A stretch of 64,000 nucleotides of DNA from Enoplolaimus lenunculus (GCA_030248215.1 JASANG010000846.1:1-64000); one strand, 5' to 3'; positions 32,701-45,365 are shown, counted from the first letter of the stretch. Program-made: numbers and translations. Notes: a model not told the origin generated them from the sequence alone.

Positions 32701-35502
32701 TCTCCGATTTAATTCGTCTCGGGCAATTTGCCATCAAAATTCGTCTCATGGACAATCCCCCATCAAATCCCTCTCACGAACAATCTCCCGCGTAAATCTT
32801 TTATGGACAATCTTCCACAAAAATCCATCTCATGGACAAATACTCATAAGATATTAGATGTAGACGTTTGTTTAATAGTTTTGGTGTACAAGGGATGTGG
32901 TATACTTTTGGTGACGGACGGCGCCGTACGAGTGACGCACGGTGACGGACGGCGCCGGACGGTACCGTACAGATGACGGAGGGCGCCGGACGGTACCGTA
33001 CAGATGACGGAGGGCGCCGGACGTCAAGTATAGCGCAACCCTAAAGAGTTTTTTGGATTACTAACAGCAGACAAAGATTTCTTTTTAATAAGTAACAAAT
33101 AAGAAGTTTGCCAAACAAACTCAGTGGTAACTCTAGGCGAGCGCAAATAACCCGAGCCAACGAGCACTGTGGAGTTAATAATTTTACGATACAGGATATA
33201 CGCAATCAGTGTTGAAAAAAATTTAAAAACTCTGTACAATATCAAAATATTCAACTAAGCACCGTTTAAACGGTATACAGAACCGCATGCACTCGACTTT
33301 TTATATCTTTCCACCATATAATCCTTGTGATCCTACACTGAAACATATCCACATTTGTTTTACTTTAATATAATAGTAATATACTGATTACTAGAAATGG
33401 GATAATTCACTATCTGTACAAAATATTTCGCCAATTTTAATTCTACGAAAAGTCCCTAAATTATCGTTTTAATGGTGCATTTGACAAAATTTTGAAATTA
33501 AAATTATACTGGAAATTTTTGTCATTATACACTGATTATGTTCGAGCTAAAAAGACACAGTCCGTTCTTTAGCGATTCGTTTAATTAGTAGCTTAGGTGA
33601 ACAGTCAGCAAGATTGCGGTTCCGTTTGAACTCGCGTTCAAATTCCCGTCTCAAGCATAAATCCTACTGCAGCTGGCAACCCGCCGCTTAAAGAATACTA
33701 TTTGTTCATCGAATTCAGCAAACAGCTTGACCCTATTTGGCCTTTAAAGAGCGCACCTTTGATATTTGCCTCCTCTGTCTTCGACCTAATCACCGCTGAC
33801 TAAATTCCCTAAAGACGCTTTCCCAGCGATTAGAGTAGAAATTTTATATCCGTCACTAGCGTTTATGCTAACTAAATCAGACACTCTTTGAACTTTGCCC
33901 GCTCAGTTTAAATGGCTTGATTTATAAGCGGAACCAACCTCCTTAATCCATGATGGCTCGTTGAATTCTAATTATATCCCTCTACGGATTTAAAAGCTTT
34001 CGATGATAATTCAAGGCGGCATTAGTTCAAAACGTATTTCAAATCACAAATTTAAACGAAACACTGTGCGGTGCATATACTACTATACCAGCGAACAATA
34101 TCGAAAGCCAAGAATTATTGAAAGCGGTTATTGTGGTCAAAATATATATATGTACATATATGCTTGCGAAATAGATCGTACTTGGTTCTGGACGATATAA
34201 ATTGTAACTGTGCGACGATAATCTCAACAGCAAAACAACAAGTTTAAATATAAAAACGGTAGCCTAAGGCCAGGAGGCAAGTTTCTGCACAGCATCCGGT
34301 GTCTAATGCTTTCTGTAACAATCCAACTGATAACTAAATATCTAACAGTAGCAGTACTTGAAAAAAATGTGTAAATTAATAGTATATAAATAACACGGAA
34401 TTCAAATAGATTGCAACAAACTAAAGTTCTCACAAATATATTTATAGCATTTTGACACAACTCAAAATTTACTAACATATGAACCGAATTCAGCCATAAA
34501 ATCACGTTTTTTTAATTAAAAGTAAAATGTCTCCATATGCACTCTATTAGCTGAGCTGTTCAATAACGCGGTAATTCGGAATAAAAAATAAAAATGCAAT
34601 ATTGAGAATAAATACAAAATACCATTTCTACGTTGGCGCTTCTTTAATGAAAATTGGTAAAACAACCAGCAGTCGTTGACAGTTTGTAAATTCTGTTGGC
34701 ATTGGGAATTAAAAAAATTGAAAATGAATTTGCGTCTCTGAACCGAGTATGCAAACCATTATTAGTATCCGAACTGCTACTATGTAGCGATATACATTTG
34801 TTAGCAAGATGTCACCGGATATCAATTTACCCGATACCGGAACCGGATACTGATATTGAGTTTTTTTACCGGAACAGGAACCGGATGTTGTATATGTTAA
34901 AATAATTTATATTTTCGCTGTAATTTTAGCGTGCTCAAGGGTTTCGTCTGTTATAAAGTTCATAATTGCTGCCGATAAACTGAAATTATTTATTGCAAAA
35001 ATGCGTTTAACTCTCGCTCGCTACATAAGTTACTTAAAATTAGCTGATGACGTTTCAAAACTTGATCTTTTTGACTTGGCCAGAAATGTAATCGCATCAA
35101 AATGTTAAAAACGCTCAATTGGAAAAAGCAGTGTTATGATATTCCGTAGCACAGCGATATATATTTGGTATCTAGTATGGTTATACCGCACACTGGAACC
35201 GGATACGGATATCAGTTTTGCCGGATATTAAACCGGGTCCGGATATCAGGTCACATCCTGTTTATTAGGTATTTAGTTTGCAATTTTTCAAGCCGATTTT
35301 CCTGTACAATTTAAATGCGACTATATATAATGCAAAAAAATAAACTTACATCACAGTATGACGTTTGAAAGCGTCCGCTGACAACGACTTGATTAAGGCA
35401 CGTCACCGATATCATCAGAACGAAACCGATTCGGCTTATATGCTTCGAAGGAGTGCTCAAAAACCCGATCATTAATTGTGTTATTGTTTTTATTCGTACC
35501 AA
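26720..35502 (-). CDS. TRABD2: Metalloprotease TIKI (TraB-domain, TRABD2 family), Wnt antagonist
   Basis: Known role of the family: a membrane-tethered extracellular metalloprotease that trims the N-terminus of Wnt ligands and inactivates them. Nine exons on minus: 35502-35350, 31174-30974, 30476-30290, 29827-29631, 29386-29234, 28897-28738, 28309-28216, 27633-27373 and 26882-26720 (1,569 nt, 522 aa), all with GT/AG borders and matching phases. Exon 1 encodes a hydrophobic secretion signal ([10 protein letters not shown] region). The two GX2H motifs of the TIKI family are both present, GTIH at aa 80-83 and GAGH at 349-352, with FELD (109-112) and RGVPVLDL-like [11 protein letters not shown]. 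The C-terminus ends in a hydrophobic run ([13 protein letters not shown]), fitting a membrane or GPI anchor. The final junction uses a strong GTATGT donor and makes Met469. Intron 1 (4.2 kb) holds minisatellites and a MITE. Confidence 0.93.
27000..27350. other. Last TIKI intron, part without repeats
   Basis: AT-rich intron sequence between exons 27373-27633 and 26720-26882. A short + strand open frame (27197-27388) overlaps the exon antisense and is not supported. Confidence 0.5.
29009..29170 (-). other. Unassigned exon-like cassette in TIKI intron 5
   Basis: 162 nt flanked by a good acceptor (TTTTTTAG) and donor (GTAAGAA). One frame is open throughout (53 residues, includes [18 protein letters not shown]) but needs phase 1 at both ends, while the host intron is phase 0. 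Read in the host frame it reaches a stop after 24 codons. It could be a poison exon, a lineage-specific exon of another transcript, or chance. I recognise no homology. Confidence 0.3.
30180..30232. repeat. GA/GACAGA microsatellite
   Basis: Repeats of AGAGACAGAGAC in TIKI intron 3, beginning about 60 bp below exon 30290-30476. Confidence 0.85.
31289..31629. mobile_element. Compound-TIR MITE, 5-bp TSD family, copy 3
   Basis: 341 bp in TIKI intron 1. Ends CCAAGAGTGGATAATGG and complement of GATCATTCACTCTTTA; inner motifs CAACAAGAGTATGTAGC and TAGTTGCACACTCTTG. TATTA is at 31284-31288 and at 31630-31634. Confidence 0.85.
32455..32850. repeat. Minisatellite with 112-bp higher-order unit of four ~28-bp monomers
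   Basis: GAACAATCTCCGATTTAATT recurs at about 32471, 32583 and 32695, a period of 112. Each unit has four related monomers starting TCTC (TCTCGGGCAATTTGCC, TCTCATGGACAATCCCCC, TCTCACGAACAATCTCCC, TCTCTTATGGAACAATC). It is in TIKI intron 1. Open frames across it are artefacts. Confidence 0.9.
32918..33027. repeat. GC-rich 31-bp tandem repeat
   Basis: GGCGCCGGACGGTACCGTAC begins at 32951, 32982 and (partly) 33013. Units contain palindromes GGCGCC and GTACGGTACC-like words and are very CpG-rich against the AT-rich surroundings. Confidence 0.85.
33588..33660 (+). repeat. tRNA-like SINE head, copy 3
   Basis: TAGTAGCTTAGGTGAACAG (box A-like) and CGCGTTCAAATTCC (box B-like) at tRNA spacing, in TIKI intron 1. 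The downstream 300 bp (to about 33990) may be the SINE body, which I cannot confirm. Confidence 0.35.
34805..35260. mobile_element. hAT MITE with GGATAT/CCGGAA motifs, 456 bp
   Basis: Ends CAAGATGTCACCGGATATC and complement of GATATCAGGTCACATCCTG. Flanks TTTGTTAG (34797-34804) and TTTATTAG (35261-35268) differ by one base. It ends 90 bp from TIKI exon 1. Subterminal ACCGGAACCGGATA words occur on both sides. Confidence 0.85.
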
Positions 35503-36756
35503 TAAGAGCCAATTAAATTAAACAGCGTTTTCGTGTGTGTTTGGTGATGAACAATGCTAAATTCTCCGTTCATTAAGATAGCGACGTTGGGTTTCGCAAG
35601 TTGAAGTTCAGACAAAACTGGAGTAAATTTGGTTTGCTTCAAAGCTAATTTGCTGATGAATCGAAATGGCCCACAGTTGTTATAGTAAGCACATGATTGC
35701 AGGCTGTTATATTACGTAAATTATATTTGAATTTTATATCTGTGTCTGTATATATTTAGCTGAAAAATATCACTTAAATAGCACACACTCACAAAAGATT
35801 TCTTTAGTATTTTTAACAACTTTTTTTCAGCTTATCACAAATTTGGCTGTTTACAAACCGCCATGTTTGGATTATGATTAATAATACGAAAGCTAACGTT
35901 TCGTACCATTTAACAAACGCATAGAATCACAGGTAAAATATTACAAAAAATAAGTTGAGAGTAGAAATTGAGTTTAGTTTAAACCAGCGATTGTCAACTT
36001 TGGTCTTGGCTGACCACAACACTAGAAATTACCTGCATATATTCATCTGTAAGATATGGCTTATGCTCCAAATGATAATATAGGTGTATACATAACACCA
36101 AAAAGCCTATTATGTAATGAACACAACTACAGGAAAAAATTAATGTGATGGGGGATTGCTGCACGGTTACCACCCTCCGTATCTATATGGGGTACTGGGC
36201 ATGTTGGGGTTCCCGACAAAACAGGAAATATGCGATTTCGCATAATTTTAAAAAGTGGAGCAATTTTTGCACTGAGTTATTCACTCTTGTTTTGCTTTTC
36301 AGTCGCTTCGATTGCTTGTTTTCTTATGCTATTGTATACTGCGCTCCTTTGTATGTGCTCCCAGTTTGGGATAAGCTGCTGCACCTCCGATTGATAACTT
36401 TCCAGGGTGCCCTAGCACTAGCGGATCCAGAAGGAAGCGGGGATGTGTACGCCTGCCTGTCAGAACGTCAGAATTGTTTTTGTGATAAAATGGTAAGGTC
36501 TCTCTACCATACAATTTCCCCTTTCAGAAATTTTTTTGTAAAAAATACAATTGTTAACCTCAGAAATATTTTGTTATAAAATGATTTCAGTAACCCCTAC
36601 AATATCAGTCAAAGTTTTCCATAAGCGTATCTGTGGTACCAGGACTAATTGCACTGTGTACTCTGTAAAAATAGAGTAATCTAAAATAAGTCATTCTTGA
36701 TCACAACATAGCAAATAGTTTTAGTAAAAATATCATTTCATCACTTATCTGCATAT
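35503..36756. other. Upstream region of TIKI
   Basis: Presumed promoter side of the minus-strand TIKI gene. No TATA or other element can be named with confidence. 36450-36625 is a repeat shared with 18190-18345. CACTAGCGGATCCAG at 36418 resembles the left end of the hAT family at 417. Confidence 0.4.
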
Positions 36757-37111
36757 CAGGGCATAACTGGAGGTCTGCCTGCGGCTCCGGCAGAAAATCG
36801 GCCTCCGGCTCTGGTAGAATTTTTGCCGGAGGTTCCGGCAATTTCGGTAGTAAAATTTTGCATAATTTTCCTAAATTTATCTCTTTAGCGCGTTTCGATT
36901 GACTTTTGTCACAATTTTTATGAAAGAATTGCCGAAATTTGGCAGAAAATTAACGTGAACCAAACAACTTAACAACGTTTTGCAGATATTGGCTAAAATT
37001 TACTAATTAACCATCATTTTTACTACTTAATTTCGCCTCACCTCCGGCTCCGGCTAAGGCAAGTTTCGTTGACCTCCGGCACTGGCTTTTTTCACCTCCG
37101 GTTACACACTG
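36757..37111. mobile_element. hAT MITE with CCGGAG motifs, 355 bp
   Basis: Ends CAGGGCATAACTGGAGGT and complement of CACCTCCGGTTACACACTG. Flanks CTGCATAT (36749-36756) and CAGCATAT (37112-37119) differ by one base. Subterminal GGCTCCGGCAGAAAATCGG and TCACCTCCGGCTCCGGC words repeat. Confidence 0.85.
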
Positions 37112-37119
37112 CAGCATAT

Positions 37120-39807
37120 AACAAAATAAAATTCAGTTTAAACGCAGTGGTGCATCCAAGGATGTTATTTCGACTTTGTTGAAACGGTTCTGACCCGTAA
37201 AATTAAGCGATTCGTCAAACGCGACGGGTCTTGCTTGTGTGGTGAGTCCACAAATTTTGGAAAGAGATATATTACTGTATACTTTTCGCTTTTACATACG
37301 TTTTAGTTAAAATTTGCAATTGTATTGCACTTTTTCACTGCTGCTCGATGAAACTTTATAAAATATACACGCTTGAACAGTATTTTAACCGTGAACTTTA
37401 AAACGTTAATAATCTTGTACAGTTCGGTGCTACTCCTGTGTGAAACATATCTTGTTTTATTCATAGTAATCTGTCGATAGGATAACTATATGATTGCGGC
37501 AACTTCAAACCGCCGCCCGCCCCCCATATAAGAAGTAAAGTGGTACGCCAACTTGAAAAGCTCCCCGAATAAGTAGTAAAGTGGTATTAAAGTTTCTGCC
37601 GATTAAACTTTTAGACGGTGTAATTATACCACGAGTGAGGTCGGAAACTATTGAATAGTTTTTAGCTGAATAAACACGTATGCATTATTGGCGAATCCAA
37701 TCGGGGTACGCAAGACTTAGACCGCCTAACACACAAATATTAAAACTAACATTTTGTGTTAAGGTTGAACATAAAAATGACGTTTGGCTGCTCGCTCGGT
37801 TCGCTAACGACGAGTTTTTACCACTATTATCTCTTGTGCTGTCTCGTTTGAGAAATTTCTCGATCCGCCACTGGCATTGTTCGCCGCTATATTACAGCCT
37901 ATACGTGGGGCTAGTATTTCTTCAAAATATGAAAGCAATTTTTAATACTTCAAACAACAGTTTCAAAGATTGTTTCATAAATTGTTAAAACCGTAAAATT
38001 TACTCTGACAAGGGGGGGCTTTACTCAACTATGTGTAGCATCAATTTCCAGATGATAATGCTTAAGTTCTCGCAAACATGCCGAGTTCCGTGAGCTACAC
38101 GCGAGTTAAACTGAATACAGTAGTAAAGTACGCTTAGATTGATGTGTACTGGATTTTGGAGGTACATTAATATTGTTTAGTTCAAAAGTAAACACGGTTT
38201 ATCGCCAAACTGATGATGGGTGAAAAGCGCTAAATATATTGAGACTGGTGATCACCAGGTTGGTCACATCGATGTTTTTGTTTACTCAATTTTTTACTAC
38301 TGGCAAACTGAATTGAATCATAACCAGTCAATTTTACTGATGTCTTAATAAAACTTTGCTACAAAACGCGATTGGGTATTGAAAAGTGGAAAAAACAAAT
38401 TCACAAAATGTGGATTTTAACAATCTGTGGAAAACCGAGTATAAAACGCTGTGTATGCGGCGAGGAAATGCATCTGTGAAAACCAATATTTTGCCGTGTT
38501 ATATTTTTGTTAACTGCGGTTTCACTGTATTCTTGAATTTGCCCGTAAGGCAAAAAACCTTACCGGTCTTAAACGTGAATTTTTGAAAAATTCGGCTCCT
38601 TTAAGGCCCCCCCTTGTAACTCCAAAATTTTTGTCAAAAAGTTTGACAAATTAATTACCATTGGTTCAGCTTGCTGAGCTGAATCTAACGGTGTTAAAAT
38701 TTTCAAAATCGGACCATTTTGCGCAAACACGCATTGGGGAGATAACGGAAAAGACCCCGATTATAAGGCTACAATTATAAAATGCCTAAAAAATCCCCGC
38801 GAGGAGAGTCAAACGTATATTTTGCACTATTTTATATTCGATTACAAAATATTATTTATAGTCGGACCACTTGAGGAAATATTTGTGTGAAAACGTTGTA
38901 CATACAACAGGCGCCAAATAATTAGTGAAACAGTGAAGAAAAACTCGTGAGCGAAAAGCCAACATCATTTTCTTCTATTAAATCGTAAGTACAAAGTTTT
39001 GGACTGCCGTGAGTCCACGGAAAGCTGAATCGATTCTTAGATATTGCGAACGCTGTTCTTAATATTTGTATTATAGGTGATATCTAAATAGCTCCGCAGG
39101 CGCAATTTTTCCGGCGTACCAAAGCTAAACACTTAAACATAACAATTAATCATCAGCCGTAAGGTGGGGGCGACAGTCGCTCCCTCTTTCCCACTGGTTG
39201 CGTTTGTGCTGCTGGGTGTGACTACCAGCCACACAAAGAAATACACTTTGTATGCTTGCTTTCACAAGCTCAAACCTAAGCCTTTATGCCAAGCCAAAGT
39301 ATCAATATTTCGAGAACTGTGTGGGAGGAAAAAGTGTACAAGAGACGAGTTAGAAATGTTGCATCATACTTGAAAACTTGTAAACCAAAAGTAATTGGCA
39401 ACACCGCTGCATGAATACACATGTGCATACAAAACAGGTTTTGGTAAATCATACTTCTGCGACTGGTCCTCAAAACCACGTGTATAAATTCTACGAATGT
39501 TTGATGATTATTCATATTGGCAGAGATGAGTGGGATGAAAGAGGGAACAGCAACCTTAGAACCAATTTCAAACTGAAGTTCCAAAAATTTGACCTGTCAC
39601 ACAGTTTCAAAATTTATCAAGAGCCTAAGGTATGTACAAGTAGGACTTAAAGTACGCTTTTTTGTTTTATATTTTATTGACCATACTCAATGTTTTATGT
39701 CGATTTTTACGTTAGTTGTCTTATATTCTATCTATTTGAAAAATGAAGTGAAAGCATATTAAGTTAAAAGTACTGTTTTTGATCAGCAACAATTTCTTCA
39801 GTACACT
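37120..39807. other. Intergenic; no supported gene
   Basis: Around 37690-37876 a weak pair (TTGGCGAATCC, GGATCGAG... as CTCGATCCGCCACTGG) may be a decayed relative of the hAT element at 417. An open stretch at 39411-39650 (+) includes KFYECLMIIHIGRDEWDERG and ends beside a GTATGT donor-like site, but I cannot assign it. The rest shows nothing. Confidence 0.4.
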
Positions 39808-40007
39808 GCAAAAATGGTGAGTTAAATTATTGACTCTATCCGAAATAGGCTTTTCCGGACTATGCAAACTGAGTGCAATGCGACTCCGCCACAGTCAAAA
39901 TTCGACTCACTAAGCGCTCTCAGTGAGTCGAATTTGACTCAGTTTGTGTGTAGTCCCGTTGAGCCTGTTTCGGAGAGAGTCATTTGACTCACCATTTTTT
40001 GCAGTGT
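39808..40007. mobile_element. CACTGCAAAAA-ended MITE, full copy
   Basis: Begins CACTGCAAAAATGGTGAG and ends CTCACCATTTTTTGCAGTG, with a near-palindromic centre (CACTAAGCGCTCTCAGTG). Flanking TA dinucleotides on both sides would fit a Tc1/mariner-type MITE. A partial copy is at 7092. Confidence 0.8.
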
Positions 40008-40659
40008 AAATATTCCCCGATTTGAAATGTTAAAAACTTCCAATTGATTCTAAATTTAAATCCAGTTTACTATCATCGATTGGTTAAAAATAAAATTGCT
40101 AAGCCCGTTGATTGGCAAAAGTAAACAGTTAAAATTCGAATCAGATTAAAGCGATGTAGTCGGACAAAACGTAATTATTACAACGTAATGAATATCGTTC
40201 ATTGTCTTTCTTTTATCTCTTTCTCACAAATATATCCTAATTGGCTGTTTCTCATCCCGCATTCACTCCACAAAACAGTCTTGTTCTTATCTTGACGAAA
40301 TTGACAAATACAAAAGGAATTAAACCTTTCTATGTTCACTGTCAAGATTTTAACTAAAATATAAAATGCGCATAAATGCGGTATTGAGCGCCGCCCACCA
40401 GCGCCTTTCTGAATGCACAGCGGTTGGTACATCAGTGAATTGTTCGAATGTTTGCTTGGTTTCGCTCTCATTCGTCCAACAGCTCATTCGGCAAACAGTA
40501 TTTAGTTGACTCGCTGTGATGTTTGCAGAGCGAATGCGGAGAACATTAAAGGTTTTAGTGAAAATTTTTCGGATCCATATTATCCAGCGGCTTATTCCAA
40601 AAACGTGTGAAAGTGATTTTTAATATTCGTTTCTTAGGAAATTTCGTAACGCATGTACC

Positions 40660-40841
40660 GGCCAATGTAAAGAAAAGGGACGGAACAGTATTATTAGCAT
40701 ACTTACGCCTAAACCTAAGCCTAAGCGTAAGAATGAACATATTGCTAAAGCATAAACCAATCAAAAAATTAGTCTAACAGCTTAAGCTTACTCTTTTCTA
40801 GTCCCACAAAAAACGTTCCTCCCCTGATTATTACACGGGCC
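40660..40841 (+). mobile_element. TTAGGC hAT MITE, 182 bp
   Basis: Starts GGCCAATGTAAAGAAAAGGG and ends CTGATTATTACACGGGCC. Flanks CATGTACC (40652-40659) and CATGTATC (40842-40849) differ by one base. Inner tract CCTAAACCTAAGCCTAAGC. Confidence 0.85.
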
Positions 40842-41390
40842 CATGTATCAATCAAGCACTAAACATCCGCTCTATAGGTCGACACTTTTGGTGCAGGCTT
40901 GCTTTCAACATATAATGTATGTCTCACACAAGCTTACAGTTACGACCAGTTTCTGGGACGCGCTATAGGTTCCTTAGTAATATAAACGGGAACAAGTTGT
41001 GATGTTGAACCTAAATTAAAGTTATTTTTGGTTATCATAGGTGAAAATACTACAAGATTGTGTGCTTTGCTGAATGAATTTCACGGAAACAAATTTAACT
41101 TCATATTAGAGCATTTATGCTAGCTGTTAATTTTTAACTTCTTAGCTTTTTTAATTCTAAACTTGAAAATGTTTTGCCTAATATATTGCATTCATACTCG
41201 AAATAGCTCAACAAAAACAAGTTTCATCGGAACAAGAAGCCAAATCGGGCACTGTTTATTAGTAGACACGAAAAAATATAATTGTATGTTTCCACAAATA
41301 GCAGTTTTGGCACTAAATAATTAAATAATTCTTGAGTAGTTTTCAAAACTTTAAAAGGTCGCGTATTTTTCTTTCCTGTGTTCTGTAATG

Positions 41391-41792
41391 ACCCAAACAA
41401 GTGAGGGACTGATATTTATTTGGCCTCTGCAGAGGGTACCTTCTGTTATTCGATTACGGACTATTATTTATTTTTAACCCGCCCTCTGCCGCCCTAAGTT
41501 ATCGATATATATTCGGTATTGCAACTATCCGTTTAATAAAATGTTCGTCTTGTATCAAATTCAAAAACTTGAGCGATAATGCAAGGTTGTATTTAGGAAT
41601 TTACTTTCAAAACTTAATCTTTAAAGTCCCAACCTGGAATCATTTATGCGCTATAGTTAGGGATAATTGACATGTATGGACTATAGTTAGGGTTTAGAGC
41701 CCCTATCCGTTTACGAACTCTTATTAGGGATACGGACTTCTATTTATTGGACTCAATATTGGTGATCCCCTCTTATTCTGGTCACTACAATA
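41391..41792 (+). mobile_element. TACTGTAGTGACC TIR element, ~400-bp copy
   Basis: Starts TTCTGTAATGACCCAAAC and ends TTATTCTGGTCACTACAATA. It lacks the insertions found at 23683 and 46967 and so shows the simplest form of the family. Confidence 0.78.
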
Positions 41793-43287
41793 CATGGAAT
41801 TTTGTTGTCGTTTAACGGATTCGTTAGCTACGCGCGGCAACCAGGTTTATTTTTGTCAAAATATTGTCTATAGAAATAACAATGTTTACTACCGAATTTT
41901 CCGGGTATTCGGCAAAAATTGTACCGGTGCCGGAGATCGACATTCGCAGGGAGCCAGGACCCGAGGCAGAACTTTTGTTTTATCCTGGTAGACACTACTA
42001 GATCCGTCACTTTTGTCCCTATCCGCCAAAAAGATTGCAACAGTAAAGCGGCGTGATCCAATGAATTAAAGTATCTAAAATCTACATTGTGCACTAACAT
42101 CAACTGATGCAGACGTGTTTCGAAAAACTAAATAATTTATGGGTACACAACGATATATTAAAGTTAACTATTTCAATCTAAAAATACGCCGAGTCGGCCA
42201 AACACTGATCGAGAAATTGAAATAAACCCCTTTCTTCCCTGCGTCATTTGTTTTTGTGACAATACAGCACGGTTGCAGAGAACTAGTCCAAAAACAAAAA
42301 CAGCCTAAATTTTATACGCATGATATTTTACTTGAAAAAATACAACAGGTTTAAACAGACACTGACGCTGAAAAAAAACATAGAATTGAAAATGTGCAAA
42401 TTCTAACACTGGTCAAACACGCGAACCATTTCAAAAAAACTTCAACTGCTACTCAAGTTTACCCCAGCTCCAGAGTCGTACAAAATTTATCGTCCACAAC
42501 AAAGTTAGATTTTTTACTTCCTCGATCTGCATGGGATAACGATTATAAAATTTAAACCGCAACATTATCTGACATTATATTAATTTAATTGGCCATTCAT
42601 ATATTCTATTGTGCTGAATTTTAACACAGAAAGGTCTTTGAACTATCTATTAATAATAGTAAAAGATAAAAATCTAATACATTTCAGTATATCTTTCAGC
42701 ACTTATCCAAGTGAATGGACAAAAAGAATCGAACCAAATTGTTTAAATATAAACGTAAACATTCTGCAATAAAAATACTTCCTGGTTAAATATTTTATAA
42801 AATACCAATTGCTTAAAAATGATGAAGTATTAAACTTTTTACTAAAATCAAAAGCAAATAAGACAGTGAAATCTACAGACCAGGTCGATCGCAGCAGGTG
42901 AACTTCTCATGTCCCCACTACAGGCTAAATTTAGACTACATTCGTTGTGCACCTTTATTGTTTGTTCTTTAGCACATTTCCGTCTTTGACGCTTTGCTTA
43001 CTAAAGCTGTAAAACATGGTCATTGTTCAAGAAAAACGAGCTAAATTTTCATTCAAAATATTCGTGTGAAATTTAGGTTTTAATATGTAGTCTGGCAGAC
43101 AGTTTATTTTGAATGCATATCGTGAAAAACTTTTATTTCAGACTAAAGTGTGTAAAACATAGCGATAGCTAAACGGTGCTACGAAACAACGAATTTGCTG
43201 TCTGTGAAATTGCCAATTGATTTCCTGGGTATATATCAATGTTTAAATATTTTCGAAAAATGTGGTAATGTTTAAGACGAAACTCAA
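41793..43287. other. Intergenic; no gene recognised
   Basis: AT-rich. GCCGGAGATCGACATTCG and GCCAGGACCCGAGGCAG near 41930-41970 recall hAT subterminal words but no ends are seen. No open frame with recognisable content. Confidence 0.4.
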
Positions 43288-43500
43288 GGTATGGATCCTG
43301 GGTTTCTGCGGGACTGCAATAGAGTAAACTTAAACTTCAGACTAATTTTTTTGCTTAGGCTTATACGTGTAGGTTTCGGCTTACACTTAGGTATAAAGTT
43401 CATTCTTGCACTTAGGCTTAGGCTTAATAGGCGTACGCTTAGGCTTAGACTTACGAACACGCTTATACAACAGTTATGGCCCTGTTCTATACATTGGCCG
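43288..43500 (-). mobile_element. TTAGGC hAT MITE, left end eroded
   Basis: TTCTGCGGGACTGCAATAGAG, then GCTTAGGCTTATACGTG and a right end CTGTTCTATACATTGGCC. The left terminal repeat is not intact. Confidence 0.68.
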
Positions 43501-45187
43501 TATGAAATAGTTCAAAATCACAATTCACTTTCAAAACGAAACGGTAAAATTTACGTTTGAAAGCAACACTGCCGCGCGGGATACAAAGGCGTTGTCTATA
43601 AAATTCAAAATCCATTGACATACTGCATAAATTTGAACGCGATCTTTCATCACCCTCTATCGCTCAGCCGGAATATGCACTCGCGCTGTAGTATAGCTCT
43701 AATGGATCTTGATGCGTGCGAATTAAGTGCCTCTCATACGACCCCAAGAGAGCGGACAACAAAATGGAACTTGAAGCTTTTATTTGCTGTTATCATCGGT
43801 CGACCATAAAGCGTTTGTTGTCGCAACTGTAGCGTGATATAAGCAATAAGCATACACAAATTTATAGTCGGCAAAATTGCGTTTGATCGTTCAAGTATAC
43901 ACTTATATATATGCTACTAAATGTAAGTACTCGTGTATAGACTCGCTCTATTATAGGTAAAGCTACGAAGAATAGACCAGCCCAGCCTATATAAAATTTG
44001 TGCTAGACTGCAAGCATTAAGGTCAAAGTTCATACAATTGCCACTAGGGAACAGTTATATATGCATGCAAAACGCACATATATACTGCATTTTTAAATAT
44101 ATGATTATACTGCGAAATTGACTACGCAAGCTTTGGGGTTCCAGGTTTCGTAATCGGTCAATTTTTAATGATTTAACACAATCTAAAAAATTGCTTAACT
44201 CGGTTTCACACCTGAAAGATTATTTCCGGCGGAAATTGTTTGCAATTCAGCAGAATCAAACTTTTATGTCCACAACAATTTGAAAACAGTGTTTATACTG
44301 AAGCTAAAATAAGCGTTTATAAACTGTATAAAAGAGTTCTGTGCGTTTTACTACGTAAAAGCGACTCGTTTTAGAGTTTCTTCGCTACTGAAAAGCGGTC
44401 TAAAGCAGACACCGTTTGAAACGCTAAAAGTCTTCAAAATAACGTTATTTTTGACACGATTCCTACCCCTGAAGCATTTCAAATTGAAACCAATACTCAA
44501 ACGCCTGTTCGAGATCGTGTTACGGGCGGTGAAACTGTTTATTTTAATTAGTGTAACTGAATTTAGCCCACGTATGCTCAATATAGGTTGCAAGTTACGA
44601 ATCTTGATCCGAAAAACACATTCAGCTAAAAGAGCCAATAAATATATAAATACCATATTTTGTAAATTGCTAATACTTGTCATTGTTCGGATTTATAACA
44701 ATAACTAACCATGCACATAGTAAAATTATAACTAAAGCTTATATTCAAAGGCAATTTCCGACACACTGCATTTGCAAGACATATGCTTAACGCATGCGTG
44801 AATATAAAGCAAATATATATAAACGGTTTCGGCACGCTATTTGATTATAATGCAAAACGATTTTAGTATAATTAGAGGGAGGGAAGGTATACAAGCAAAC
44901 AGGACAAAATTGGGCTGAAACATTAGTAGGTAAAACATGGCCGTCGGCATTTTAGCAGGTGTTTACCGTGATAAATATGTAAACAACAAATTTTGTGCTA
45001 ACAGCGTTGAGCGTTTAAAATTGTTTGCAATTACCATTGTGAAGTAGGTAGTCACCTAGGCGCAAACGAGTATGCGCACATTAGAAGTAACCGCTACAAC
45101 ATGTGCAATCGTTAAACTATTACTTTTACATAGGAGTAACAAAAAGCACCTGCCTTTCGAGATTCCCGACTGTATATATTATCTCAA
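43501..45187. other. Intergenic; no gene recognised
   Basis: Two overlapping opposite open frames at 44351-44708 have no recognisable domain. No repeats of the listed families are seen. Confidence 0.4.
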
Positions 45188-45188
45188 C

Positions 45189-45356
45189 GGCCCATGTACA
45201 GAGCAGGAACGGAACGTTTTCCTGTGGGACTGGAATAGATATAAGCTTAAGAGTTAAGATTTTCAGTAACTGTTTGCTTAGGCTTAAGCTTAGGACCTAG
45301 GGTTATGCATAAGAGTTTGCTTGTGCTGCTGTTAAGGCCCTGTTCCATACAGTTGC
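45189..45356 (-). mobile_element. TTAGGC hAT MITE
   Basis: Left GGCCCATGTACAGAGCAGG and right CTGTTCCATACAGTTGCC are inverted; between them CTTAGGCTTAAGCTTAGG. No clear 8-bp duplication. Confidence 0.68.
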
Positions 45357-45365
45357 CATAATGTG

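Noticed and set aside
32455-32850. CRISPR-like regular repeats
   Set aside because: The units are contiguous related monomers without unique spacers, in an animal intron.
44351-44708. Overlapping opposite frames as a gene pair
   Set aside because: No domain, no splice context, and mutual overlap suggest chance.
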